A DNA stretch of 64,000 bases from positions 4,688,959 to 4,752,958 of the forward strand of contig NC_049984.1 of NCBI RefSeq assembly GCF_000003815.2. The letters run 5' to 3'. The notes under the pieces were generated by a model. The model ran no database searches. It was not told the origin of the DNA and worked only from the letters and a program-made list of their open reading frames with translations. Position 1 is the stretch's first letter, and each line of letters begins with the position of its first letter. Positions 9,986 to 21,820 of the stretch are shown here, piece after piece. This DNA comes from Branchiostoma floridae. Its lineage: Eukaryota; Chordata; Leptocardii; Amphioxiformes; Branchiostomatidae. The position numbers and the translations under genes were made by a program.

Positions 9986-12900
9986 TTCTAAATCCTCCAT
10001 CCCATAATCCTCTGCGTCACAGGGCGTGGTAGTTCCTTCATACAGACCGGTCGTTTGAATTGATATTTATTCACAAGCTATTTTTTCCGAGAAAATACAA
10101 CATATCATAGAGTTTTTGTCAAAAAATAACTTCCAGCTCAATCTAGTGAAAATTTAGGGAAAAAAACGAATCATGTTGGTTTGACCCTTCAGTTCGAGTT
10201 CACGGTTGAAAAAAGATCGTTGAAGTCAACATTATTTTTTTCTGGTATAATACCGTTCTCCTTGTGAGCACATTTGTGTCATCTGGGTTTCTTTTCTGTT
10301 TTGGATAAGCTGTCATCCGTTTTCTGTCGAGCGGAATTTTCTAGAAATATAAATTGGCGGTTTGGGAGTGGTGCAGAAGGTGAGTTAATTACGGGTACAA
10401 TTTACACATTTATGGTCCTTTGGCGACTCGGCTTGTAGCAAATGCGCAGACAGTGAGTATATCTAGTCTTCATACCCTTGTACAGTATCATTCTGTGAAA
10501 AGAAAGTTATACTACTAGAAACTGGTCAAATAGGGACAATTTGGGCGGGTTGAAAAAATTGCCGAAAATGGCCAAATAGCGGGAATCATTGTATAGGAAT
10601 GGATCGGATATAGGAGAGCTAGGGGGCAACTGTGCATTCCTATGGCCGAATATATACAAATGTTTAACTTTTCTGGCAAAATGTTCTCCTTATTTGATAA
10701 AATTTCTACTAGTTATTTGCAGTCAGCAGAGGGGAATAATTCACTATACAGGGCTGTGATTATATTTAGCTCTTTCCCGCACTATTTCGTAACGGAAAAT
10801 TCTCCCACAAAATTGTGCACAAAAACGAAACACCGAAAAACAGCAGAAACCCTATATGAAAGTATGTGTGTCTTCTTCTTCTTTTTTTTTTTCTTGCTTA
10901 ATGTCTTTTAGTAAAGTCGAATGACCAAAACAGTGCTTAGAGCAAGGTATTGGGGTACGCATTGTTGAAAAATTGAATACGTTGTTTTCCATGTTAGCAT
11001 CTATATGTAACTATTATACATTACATACCTGACTAAGGAACCCAAAGCATTGTTTGGCTTTAAAATTACTCCTTTGGTTGCATATGAATGAACTCGTTGA
11101 GATTAAAAGAATAAAATCCTTATAATAAGTTATATCATGTGAGTTCTAACATAGCTAATCTGTGAAGTCTTTTAAGACAATCTCAACGCAAAATTGCACA
11201 ATTGATGCTGGAAATGGACTATCTTTTCTTCTTCGATTCTATCCTAACCTTCCATTTTACTCAACTTCGCGTTCCGTTGTTGACAATGCCTTTGAGTCAA
11301 ACATTATACAAATAAAAAAATATACAGGTAATTTCTGGATCACGTTCAACTTGACCATTGGGTTTCTGTCTTCTTTGTGAACGCCTTTACATTTGTGACG
11401 CTGTATGCTGAAATTGACAAAAGCCCCTCCAGTATTACCTTTTGGTAATGATAACAAAAGTAGGGACGGCTACACAATATTTTGGGTTATCACTTAACGC
11501 CGCAAGTACAAAAAAATGTAAAAATTCAAGGTTTAAAATCACCAAAAGGCTTAAGTAAACCAAATGAATAACTAAATAGATAGATAAATTAAACCGAACG
11601 CCTTCTATATGTCAGAACTGTGTGATGATGATGTGGTGTAGGGGGCTCTGGACAGAACTGTTTAACTGTAAGGTAAAATCCATGGAGGTTCTATCAACTA
11701 GGGGTAAACGAACCAATGTTTTCAACGCTTATTTTCACCCTTGAAATCCTATCAAATTTGGTCAAAAACATATGTTTCTTTTTCTTGATTTTGGGACAAA
11801 TTCATTCAGGTGCAAAATCCCAAAACAACTCAAACTATAGAATGAAGAGAACTGAGAATGAACAAGCCGTATTGTGTACACAGTTCTTATCGCCCGCCAT
11901 TTTGTTTGACCATGGCCGCCATGATATGCACGTTTCATATTTCGGCTCTTTTCGTGGTCATTTTTTTTCTAGCGTAGTGGTACGTACGAAAAACGAATGA
12001 TTCGTCCAATATGTCCTTTATTTTTTTGTAGAAATAATTGCCTTTCAATGTTTCTTCTTTCGGTAGCCAAGGAGGTTTTATCAAGGTGAAAGCTCCTTGC
12101 TCTTATGATACAAAGGACTGCAACATTGCTCAGTTGCCATTTTTGTTCACATTGAAATTTCCACATACAAAAAGGACGTTTCTCAATGGAAAACAAATAA
12201 ATAACCCTTATCTTAATTTTTTAATCGCTGTACTGTGAATCGAAACTATGTGGTTATGTTAGTTTCAGTGGAAAGAAGAAACATACACGCCACTCGGAGG
12301 AGAGCAATTTTCTGACCTTCGCATCGGGTGAACAAAGCAGCCACGATATCCGATGCTAAGTCCAGTTTAATCGTTGCCACATCCATTCACAAGTAAGATC
12401 AAGTAATATGGCAAACAGTAGTTTCACAGTTATCTAGCGGCAAGACAGCTACGCAGGAAAGATGGGGAGTGCTCTCTCGCCATCTCTCTGTCTCTCTGAT
12501 ACTGTATCTCCTCTCTCGCATCCTCATCCCTCCATCTTGTTCCTCCTCCGTTGATCATAGGTATTCATCTAAAATTCCTCATCATCAGTGGTAGACGTTT
12601 TTTACGATTTCAAACAGGATTTCATGAGGTTGTGTGTTAGCAAGGAGGTTGAAATTTCAACCTCCGTGTGTTGGGGATAAAGGCGTTCAGCTTTCACTAG
12701 CTAAAATGTCGCACTGTAGACCTGTCCATACTTGTTCTTTCTCGTCATTTTTAGATCATGGGTGTGAAAATCAAAAATCAACCGCAGGTGAAAAATTATC
12801 TCCCCCATTGTGACCATTGCTTGAAACATTTCCCTTGAATATATATTTTTAAAAAATCTTTGGTGTACTTTTTTTCTGAACAAGAGGCAAAAATCCTTTT

Positions 12901-13959
12901 ATTACTTGTGATGGAAGTGTGATTTTACTCCTTGATGGTGTACTAGAGAGTCTTACTGTATCGTTAAGGGTACTGTGTTTTATTTTTACACAACATGGGG
13001 GTTTGTTGACATCACGGAAGGATTATTTGTGATAGATTTTAGTTGTTGACTACATCGCGTAACTGTATTTTCACGTTTACTTGTCGACATTGTCAATTTT
13101 TCTTAGAGAACCCATGAGCTTTTTATAAACGTCGAACGGGAGAGAGAGTGAACGTCAAGTAGATCATGTTTGCTCTTTATATAGCTAGTTGCCCGCTCGA
13201 TGCTGTTTTTCTCTCCTAGTTGAAGAAAACTTCAAATGCTTTTCATCGACGTTCTGTACTTAAGTTATAAACCAAATGAAATACAGGTTACACATTTGGA
13301 TGTTTCAAACATCGGTTGCAAGAATTCTAGAAACATGGCGTTGAAAATTCTTCAGTGGTAAATGCGGGAAAGGAGGTTAAACATTTAACCTTCTTGATGC
13401 GGGGAAACAACAGATCCTATGGACAAAACATTTTAAATGTGCTTCTTACTTTTTTTCGTTGCGATATAGCCAGCGTTCCCTCAGAATTTTCTTCCGTTTT
13501 CCCTCGTTTTTTTTTTCAGACCAAGAAGGTTAAAATTTGACCGATATTTGATATGTTTTCATATGATGATAAATTCACCACCACTATAATGTTACTTTCA
13601 TAACAGATGCGCTTTTTACTCCCAGAGTATCAAAACTTGCTCGATGCTAATGCAAAAATCTTTCCTTTTTGTGCAAAATCGGCGCCTGTCTAGGAGTCGT
13701 CTGTCGCCATTGCTCAAAAGACTGTGGCAATGAATTTGCATGGTATTAGTAACACCCCGCCATTTTGTTGAACTAGAGTGAGTCGGCCCTTTGTTGACAG
13801 AACATTAGAATGCAAGGAAAGATAGCTTGATCTTTAGCTTGTGTAAAGGTCAAAATCATCATTTTGATGTAGATATATTTTTATAAATCGCTTGGAAAGT
13901 ATTGTTGCATTTGGGACATGTTGCTGAACTAGGTTAGATATTACACGAATTTGAAAATG
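9986..13959. other. No gene recognised (AT-rich intergenic)
   Basis: AT-rich sequence with homopolymer runs and a CT-rich patch at 12,465-12,550. No repeat or domain was recognised and open frames are short. Confidence 0.5.
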
Positions 13960-13960
13960 A

Positions 13961-14604
13961 GCGTATCATGCAATGACATACATGTATCCGGTTGAACTTG
14001 AATTTGGGTCATTGTCAGATATGTATATTCAAACTTTCTTCCATAATCTGTCTGCCGATACTGGCAAGCTTAGATTTTACAGAAAATTTAAAGCCGAATA
14101 TTGTATAGAGAAATATCTCGAACTTTGTGACTTTGAGCAGCGTTCCGCTACCAGTAAGATTAGAATTAGTGCCCATCCCCTGGAAATAGAAAAGGGGAGA
14201 TATATGAAGCTACCTGTGTCCGAGAGGATTTGTAAATATTGCCCCTCAAATGCTGTGGAAGACGAGAGTCATTTTATCACTAATTGTTCTTTTTATGATG
14301 ATATAAGAAACCAACTATTTACGAGTGTATCCAAAATACACGCTTACTTTCCAACTATTCCCGACAATGAAAAATCAATCCTACTATTAAAATCAAAGAA
14401 CCCACACATTATAAAAGAAGTGGGTAAATTCGTCTTCCACTGCCTAAAGAGAAGAAGTCTAACCCAACAAAACCAGTATAATGTACACTAGCATAGCATA
14501 GTCATAGAATGTAGTTCCTAGCACCTTTGTATTTTTCCTTATTTTACATGTTGTTTGTACCTGCAATTAGCCCTCGGGCAAGAACTTGCAATAAACATAT
14601 CATC
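13961..14604 (+). mobile_element. Non-LTR retrotransposon, 5'-truncated 3' end
   Basis: An open frame at 13,973-14,491 (172 codons) resembles the extreme C-terminus of LINE reverse-transcriptase proteins in cnidarians and lancelets. It has a basic segment (RFYRKFKAEYCIEKYL, KIRISAHPLEIEKGRY) followed by a CxxC-x9-H-x4-C zinc-finger-like motif (C87, C90, H100, C105 of the frame) and a short basic end. No reverse transcriptase or endonuclease domain is present, and an in-frame stop lies at 13,958-13,960, so this is a dead copy. The 3' flank at 14,566-14,604 (CCCTCGGGCAAGAACTTGCA then ATAAACATATCATC) has the AATAAA plus ATC-type tail of a non-LTR element. The ATG at 13,973 is probably not a real start. 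Confidence 0.7.
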
Positions 14605-15100
14605 AATTGTCTGATTTTCTCGAGTTCTTGCTCGTGAAAGAAGTTTGCCTATGAATCATTTTTTTCTTGAAAATCGGTTCTGTCTTTTTGTCACTGTTTT
14701 GTTTACTTATGTATGATTGCAGACGGGCGTTTTTCTTTGTTAATTTGCTAATTGGATGAGATTATTCCGGGGTCACACTTCCATAATTGGACCCGAACTG
14801 TCTGCATATCAGACCGCCACACTCACATTTGTGAAAAGAAACGCTTAGTAGAGACAGTGTTGGTGAATAGAAAAGCTTTTAATTTTTTTCTTAGAAGTAC
14901 ATTTACAAAGAATACAAGCGGATCTATCAACTCAAAGACAAGTGAAATTTTAACCCGGATTCGCACGTTCCAAAATTTGTATTCAAAAAGTGCGGACTTC
15001 TTTTTTTTTTACATAGTATTATGAAGTTACAATGAAAAAAAAAGATGTTACATTTAACTTTTCAATCGGGCAACAACAGAAAAACGTTCTAAAAAAAGAC
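14605..15100. other. No gene recognised
   Basis: AT-rich, with a homopolymer T run near 15,001-15,011. Nothing else seen. Confidence 0.5.
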
Positions 15101-16260
15101 AAAGAATCTCTACGTCACCTACTAAATCCACAAGCCATGGTTTCCAAGAAATACAGCCTTTAGTCTTTCAAGCTCCAACACCACATCGTGTGGCAATCGT
15201 TCGTTGCCCGGTGTTTCTACGACGTTCGCTGGGTGAAAAACAGACGACTTTTGCTCACGGATTAGCACGGAGGTCCGTTCCAGTTTTTTCAGGGGTCGGG
15301 GCAACACCCGAATTCCTTTAATTACCATGTGTATGAATTAATTGGCGCGCACAGACAATGATGGAAAGGAGGAATGACTCATTTCCTTTGAGGGTCGGGT
15401 GTCTTGGGACGAGTGGAGGGAGAGAGAGGGGACGGCAAACCAGAAAAACGGGGACCGGAAGAGCGACAGAAAATAGGCGGTGCATTCCAGACAATTTGGG
15501 GAGTGGAATCTGGCCGGCGGAGTGCTTGGTGTCCCCGCGTAATTCCCGTTGTTTTCCTTTCCGCCTTGGCTCGGAGAAGCTCTGTGTGATTCTTGTGTTC
15601 CTTTGAACTGCGACCCCATGCAAGGAATGCAAAGTCGCCGTACATGACTTGGGTTTCAAATTGGCACATGCAAATTCACGGGCGCGCTGGGAAAAAAAGA
15701 AAGGACGCCCTGCTTTTCACCACCCGACAACAGATGTGAACCACCTCGCCGAACTTCAACGAAAATTCCACCAAGATCTCAAAATCCAGCCGAACCTGAA
15801 CGAAAAACCGTCGGACTGATTTTGGAAACTTGTTTACGTGCGGAAAAAATAGGCGAGGTCCGTTGTGTAAGCAAATAAGAGGCGTTATTTGCGTGCGGAA
15901 TTATAAGGAAGGGGCATTTTCCGTTGTTTGTTGGCTTGGAGTCCGCGACGGGGACAAGGGGCGGTTATTCAAATGCAATGTCATAGCGCATTGTCTCGAT
16001 TCGCTGAGTTCTACCACCGGAAGAATGACGCTAACATCATGACAGAGGAGGAGAGGAAAGGTTTGAATCGCCAGGAGGACTTTGAGCCGACGGCGGAGAG
16101 AGATTTCGATGCGGTGATCCGGAGAGGATGGTCAGAAAGCCGGGACTCCGATTCGTAAGTACAACAACGGCCATGTGCCGCGGCGTGGGTTTTCCAAAGA
16201 GTAGATAGGCGCAAGATATAATCTTACAGGACTTTTTCAGCCGAATTTTCTCAAACAAAC
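15100..16260. promoter_or_regulatory. GC-rich, CpG-containing patch, possible promoter/first exon
   Basis: Base composition shifts sharply from the AT-rich flanks, and CpG-containing words are frequent (GGTCGGGG, CGACGTTCGC, CTCGCCGAACTTC, GCGACGGGG). Several overlapping open frames occur on both strands, which is typical of GC-rich DNA and not proof of coding. The patch ends in a consensus splice donor at 16,155. Confidence 0.35.
16039..16154 (+). CDS. Possible 5' coding exon (hypothetical)
   Basis: An ATG at 16,039 opens a frame encoding MTEEERKGLNRQEDFEPTAE followed by RDFDAVIRRGWSESRDSD. The acidic/charged composition is more protein-like than its surroundings. It runs into CCGATTC then GTAAGTAC, a consensus donor at 16,155. 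The exon ends after codon position 2. The strong acceptor at 27,128-27,129 upstream of TRIM71 resumes at codon position 3 of the TRIM71 frame, so the two would join in frame; that has a one-in-three chance of being coincidence. No homology is recognised. It could be an N-terminal TRIM71 extension, the first exon of another gene, or nothing. Confidence 0.22.
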
Positions 16261-17369
16261 GCGTCGTCTGTGCGTTGTTGTGTATCGCATCGCCGTGTGT
16301 TTCGGGTGAAATTGATCATTCACTCAGATGTAGGGGAGGACGGAGAAGACGTAAATGGGCTAATCCAATCTTCATCGATTAGAGAAATTACTGAGCGCTA
16401 AAATCGATACTTATTTCTGTTTTAGCAGCTACAGCCTGTGTCTTAGGGCTTAGAAAAAGACTAGCAAACGGAAAATAAGGCTCTCAATCCGATTTCGATA
16501 TAAAATAGCCGAAGAAACGGAGAAGATGGTAGTTTTTTAAAGCAAATAACGATAGATTGAGAGATTGTTTTTTTTTTCAATATCTCCCTCATAAATTAGA
16601 TCGCCATTTTGTCCTCAGTACAAAACAAACATGGGAATGAAACGGCTCGAGTTGTTGACGAGCCCTTTTTGTTTTGTTTTGTTACACAAGTAAATGCCTG
16701 GCTTTTGTTTTAAATCGTGTGCAATTATTGCTTCTAGGTCTAGGAAAGTTTTTGCGTGTAACGGAATTTATCGAAATAACACAAATACGCCTAATATGGG
16801 AGTGGCTAGGTAACATTCGGACAATTCAATTCTTGGGGTTTCATTCTTTAAAAGCGGCGTGGGATGTGAGAAAAAAGGGGAGGGGGGGGGGGGGGGGCTC
16901 ACAATATTTTAAAATCTTTGCATAAATCATTTCTCTCTTTTGGCCGTTACAAAAACTTGCGCTTGGTGTGACCAAGGCTTCAAAGTTAATAAAAAAACAA
17001 CATATTTCAGAATTCTGGATAATATTTTAAAGCAATTATAGTAGACTTGCTAAAACGACCTATACATAATTTATTTATGCATACTAGTATATTTATGCAT
17101 ACATGTCAAATTATTGCTCTAATTAATCAATGACCAATCAGAAAGTAACTCAAATGAATGTCAGAATATTGTGACATAGGAGAAAAACAGATAAATCAAA
17201 ATCCTTGTAAAAAAAATCGGTTTCAGAAAAGTTTAACTTTGTCGAAAAGAAACAGCAGGTGCAATCGCGGAATGTTTTGCAGTGGGAACTCTTCCTTTAT
17301 ATGTCACGAAAATGGCATAAAATTAGCACCATATTCGGAACTAAAACATAGCACAATTTGGTTGACGTT
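16260..17369. other. No gene recognised; G-tract at 16,875-16,897
   Basis: AT-rich sequence with one purine block whose core is an uninterrupted G run, which can be unreliable in assemblies. Confidence 0.5.
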
Positions 17370-17580
17370 AGTTCACCTTTATTCGCGGGGTAACCTATGT
17401 CCGTTGTACCTAAAGATAGGATATTTAGGAATATCAAGTTGACGGACGGTGGTTTCAATTTGATTTTTTTGATTTTTCAATATAATGCAACTTGGGACCA
17501 CCATCCGTCGACTTGATATCCTGAAATACCCTGGTGTTAAAGACAGCGGATAAAGGTTACCCCGCGAATAAAGGCGAACT
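17370..17580. mobile_element. MITE with AGTTCACCTTTATTCGCGGG ends (211 bp)
   Basis: The left arm AGTTCACCTTTATTCGCGGG and GTAACCTATGTCCG mirrors the right arm CCCGCGAATAAAGGCGAACT. The inverted repeat continues inward for about 85 bases per side (ATATCAAGTTGACGGACGGT against ACCATCCGTCGACTTGATAT). There is a short AT-rich loop in the middle. No certain target duplication. Confidence 0.8.
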
Positions 17581-17940
17581 AGCGTTACATCCAAACGTAG
17601 GACTCCATACAACAAAAGTTTGTTAGTTATCTTGCATCTCACACATTCAATGAACTCATAGGAACAAAAATAGCAGTTCGTGAGCAAGCAAGAAAATGAG
17701 AAAAATTTTCATATCTACATATCATCATTACTAAAATGATAAAAATTGTATTACACAAGCATGTAATACATACAACGCATGGAAGTGTAAGTAATAATAC
17801 CAAATTATACAGCAACAAAGTAGAAAGTAGAAACAAAAATGTTGAACTGAACTTGTGTTGGTGTAACTGTAAGGCAAGGGTAAAGACATGTAAAATCTGA
17901 TAATTTTCAGTCATAAATATTCATACTTCTTGGAAAATCG

Positions 17941-18043
17941 TAGCCTGGATACCAGACCCCAACCCGATTCCAAAAATATCTATGATACACGATAGATATT
18001 TTTGAAATTGGGTTGGGGTCTGGTATCCACATAATCCAGGCAA
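17941..18043. mobile_element. TAGCCTGG-family MITE, eroded copy
   Basis: Starts TAGCCTGGATACCAGACCCC and ends with GGGTCTGGTATCCACATAAT then CCAGGCAA. The central palindrome is CTATGATACACGATAG. Flanks GGAAAATCG (17,932-17,940) and GGAAAATGC (18,044-18,052) agree at the first seven bases. Confidence 0.8.
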
Positions 18044-18904
18044 GGAAAATGCCAAATCTACGCAATTAGATAAAATAGATAATGGAGAAATTCGATGGAA
18101 GAGTTATTCAGGTATATAATACAGTGTTCAGGAACGGGTCTTGTTGTTCATTGTCGTGGATCATGTACAGCAAGCAAAAGGATATCTAGATATGGAAATA
18201 AATGGTGAGGTCACCACGTGAAAATTACAAGTTTGAATTATTCATAATCCTTGCTGCTAGATATCAAATGCCAAAAATAACAATTTTACCTGGTGACAGA
18301 AGTGACAAATTCGGAGAATACGTGTTTTTGCCTGGGCAGTGAGACGTTCTATCTTGAACGTGCTACAAACACTACAGTAGTTGCAGAAATTGAAGCATGG
18401 CCGTTGTTATTGTTCTGACATGTGCCAGCCGCCTCTCGCCTTTGTCAAAGTCAAGTTCACCAATTACCAAATCAGAGGTCGCCATGGTTTCTATTGTCAC
18501 CGGGGGAGGCAGGGAGAGAAAGGGAGAACACAAAGAAACGGGGTCATCGGTTCATTTTGCCATGTTGTTTCTAAGCCTTTGCAACAAAGCGGTATTTAGG
18601 GGAAGGATAATGCTCAAAACATGGAAATGTACGGGGCACAGCGAGGGGTGGGTGGTGCACGTAGGGAGTAGGGAGAATTCAGTAGAGTAGAAATTATAGA
18701 GCAGAGCATGGTTTGGACTAGGTTAGGATGGGCAAATTCGAGGTTTTCGACATTTTAAGACCGCCGGGAAAGTGTTGTCCGACTTTGTTTCTTCATATTC
18801 ATAATATAATAGATAGAAAGTCAAAAAAGTTTTAGATAGACCAAATTTTAAGATTTTAGGATGTGTTAGTTCTTGTGCACCGGTGGTTTTTGTCGGTAGC
18901 AACG
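18044..18904. other. No gene recognised
   Basis: Two overlapping + frames at 18,381-18,690 have no recognisable domain and no convincing splice context. Confidence 0.45.
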
Positions 18905-18998
18905 TAGCCTGGATTCCATACTCCAACCTCAAGATATATCTTTCGTGTTGGGGTACGATAGATACTTGAGATCGGGCTGGGGTTTGGTAACCAGACTA
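18905..18998. mobile_element. TAGCCTGG-family MITE with perfect 9-bp TSD
   Basis: A 94-bp foldback starting TAGCCTGGATTCCATACTCC and ending GGTTTGGTAACCAGACTA, with the family's ACGATAGATA centre. GTAGCAACG is directly repeated at 18,896-18,904 and 18,999-19,007. Confidence 0.85.
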
Positions 18999-21700
18999 GT
19001 AGCAACGGTGTTTGTGAAATGTACACTGTTCTGAGAACATTTTCTTTCCCGAACGGATTTTTTCGGAACATTTTAAAAATGTAAATTTTGACATCAATCC
19101 CATATAAACCGTTGTTATTTATCAATTGTATTGTTGAGAACAATTCGCCAGTATATTTAGTGAAAACAAAAGTGTCACAATTCATTTGGCTGTATATTTT
19201 TCTGCAAAAACAGAGGTAGCACTAGCAGGTCGAAATTGAACAGCAAAAAATGTTCTTAACTAAAGCTGGATTGAGTTAAGATCCAGCAATTCTGAAACTT
19301 TTAGGTATTAACGGATTGTATATCTGCAACCATATTTGACAGAGGAGTCATATACACAGATAGTGCAAAATCGTGAAGGGAATTTTTCAGTTCAAGCTTT
19401 CATTTGAACTGGATCTTAAGATGTAGGAACATTTTTTCTTTTGCTTTTCAACATTTGTAAAATACGTTTCTACTCTTGTTATGGACACAATCGCGGTAGA
19501 TTTCCCGTTCAAAGGATATTCCTTGTCCATTGGTATGATGTCAACAACATGTTTTTCGAATTGCAATTCGTAGTCTCTGAAAATACGCGATAGAAACAGT
19601 GAAAACTTCTGAACTTTGCAGAAAGAATTGCAGTGTTTTTAATTTGATCAAACGAAGGTGTTTTTATGGGTCAGCAAACGTTCCACGAATTAGGATTGAA
19701 GTTGAAAAGTATAAATGGATACTTTCTTGAAATAAGAAGTCATTGGAACCTCAAGTCATTGGAAAGAAAATATTTTCTCGACGTGAGAAATCTTTGGAAA
19801 CATGAAAAATACGCAATGGAAACACTGACCACTAGAAGTTCGCAGAATGATTTGTAACGTTGTTGTTGATCAAAACGAAGGTAGAATTTTTTCTGGTCGT
19901 AAACAGGCAGTTATAATTTGAGCAAAACCAGATGTTTGTCATTTGTGTACTCTTCGGAGATCAAAAACAAATGGCGGAAACTGTTGATGAACGAACTGTC
20001 GAGCTGCACAACGAAAACCTTGGACAGAAACAGAGCTAGCTAAGAACGTGTCAAAATTCCTGACAACAAACAGATTGGAATTGGAAATAGGATTTTCGTA
20101 CATCTGGAATCGCTAAAAACAAAGCATTACAAGATCGAATTGTCGATTTTTCGGTTATGTTTTCTGAAAACCGAAAAGAAATTCTGGAACAACGGATTGC
20201 AAGCACTTACTGCAAGGCGGTAGGATGGGGAAACTCTGAGGAAAAAAGGCAAAAACTCGTGGGAAAAAATCTCGGTCCACACACAGCATGACCCTCGACT
20301 GCACAACGGCCACACACACAAAAACACATTATGCAAAAACAAACAGCCGAGCGTTGTTTATCTCGTAACTGCGGAACACGTGACTTGGGTGGTAACACGA
20401 CTACGTGGGCAGTAGGGAGAAAATGTAGCTGTGGGCGGGGACCGGGGAAGCAATCAGAACCATCCGCACAGAGAGAGAGACAGAGGTCCCCGCGTCGGCA
20501 AAAAAAACACGCCGTGGCCGCTAGCGCGCTGGTGGTACGACATTGTGCCACACACAGGCTGACGCCATGTTGCCAACATGACTAGAAATGGACCACGTGA
20601 AAAGGTATGATCGTTGTAAAACAGTTTGACACTCAAATTTTAGCATTTCTTTCTTTTTTTATGCGGCAATTGGAGTGAAAAGTATAATCATGTACACATC
20701 AATCGCATGACATCCTGAAATTTGTTGTTTTACTGGTGGAAAAGATGGGTACATCTGAAGCATGGTGCCCTGGAGGAAACTAGAAAATTGTCCTCAGATT
20801 CAGACTCAGGCGGCAATAGTGTAGGTCCCATGTGTTGAAGGAAACTAACACGGCATTATAACAGCTTTAAACCGAGTGACTTTTAGCTTTTAATCGACGT
20901 ATTTCTAGGCAAATCTGTTACGGGGAAACTTTGCGGTTTTTCTGTCTGCACGCAAAAGGGATTTTATGTAGAAAATCATGAAAGAGGACTAGAAAACTGA
21001 CGTCAACCAACTAAAACACACGAGCACGATTCAAACCTCATGGAAAAAATAGCGAAAAATCTTAACGAAACGAAGAACATGACAGTTATGAATTCCGCAT
21101 AGCTTTGCTATAGTCACAGTGAAAACTAAAGATGGGGTTTTAACATTTTGGCAAAGTGTAACAGTTTGTACAGTTAGGCAGTTACTATCCACCTGTGTGT
21201 TACTATGGTAGGTTCACAGTAAGCTGAACTATAGCATAGGTATGCTGTAGTTTCTATGCTACACTTTGCATGAAAGATAGATTCATTCTGTGTTTCTAAA
21301 CCTGAAATGCAGAAAGCTGTACTCACATTTTAACTAAATGATTCAGCTAACAAGTAAGATTATCAGGACTTTCTGACATTAATGGTAAGGGTTCTGGCAT
21401 AATTCTTTTCTTTGTTTTTTTTCTGAACTTCGTTGTTTTGCATTTGAGAAACGATGGGAATTGTCAAGTTAAATTGAATTAGAATTTAAATTAGAATTAC
21501 AATACAATCATGACCCACGAGAAGCAAATGGCAAGAAATGTAGAGGGAAATCCTAATTCTGGGAGTAGGTATGAAGAAATCAACAACCAGAGAGAGTATA
21601 CTTGAGTTGAAAGAAGGAACTGATGTAGCAATCAACACCTTTACTATTGCAATGCATGGGAATCAACTAAGTTGCATAAATTGTACGGGGTCATACTTTT
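18999..21700. other. No gene recognised
   Basis: Mostly AT-rich. A GC-rich island at 20,330-20,590 has open frames on both strands but no recognised protein or paired splice sites. Confidence 0.45.
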
Positions 21701-21820
21701 CTCTACTCTACTCTACTCTACTCTACTCTACTCTACTCTACTCTACTCTACTCTACTCTACTCTACTCTACTCTACTCTACTCTACTCTACTCTACTCTA
21801 CTCTACTCTACTCTACTCTA
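21701..21820. repeat. Perfect (CTCTA)24 microsatellite
   Basis: Twenty-four uninterrupted CTCTA units (120 bp) followed by one imperfect unit, CTCTG. It is in frame with a spurious repetitive translation in several frames. Confidence 0.98.

Noticed and set aside
15318-15669. Several overlapping frames on both strands in the GC-rich patch
   Set aside because: Multiple simultaneous frames are expected from high GC and few stops; none shows a domain.
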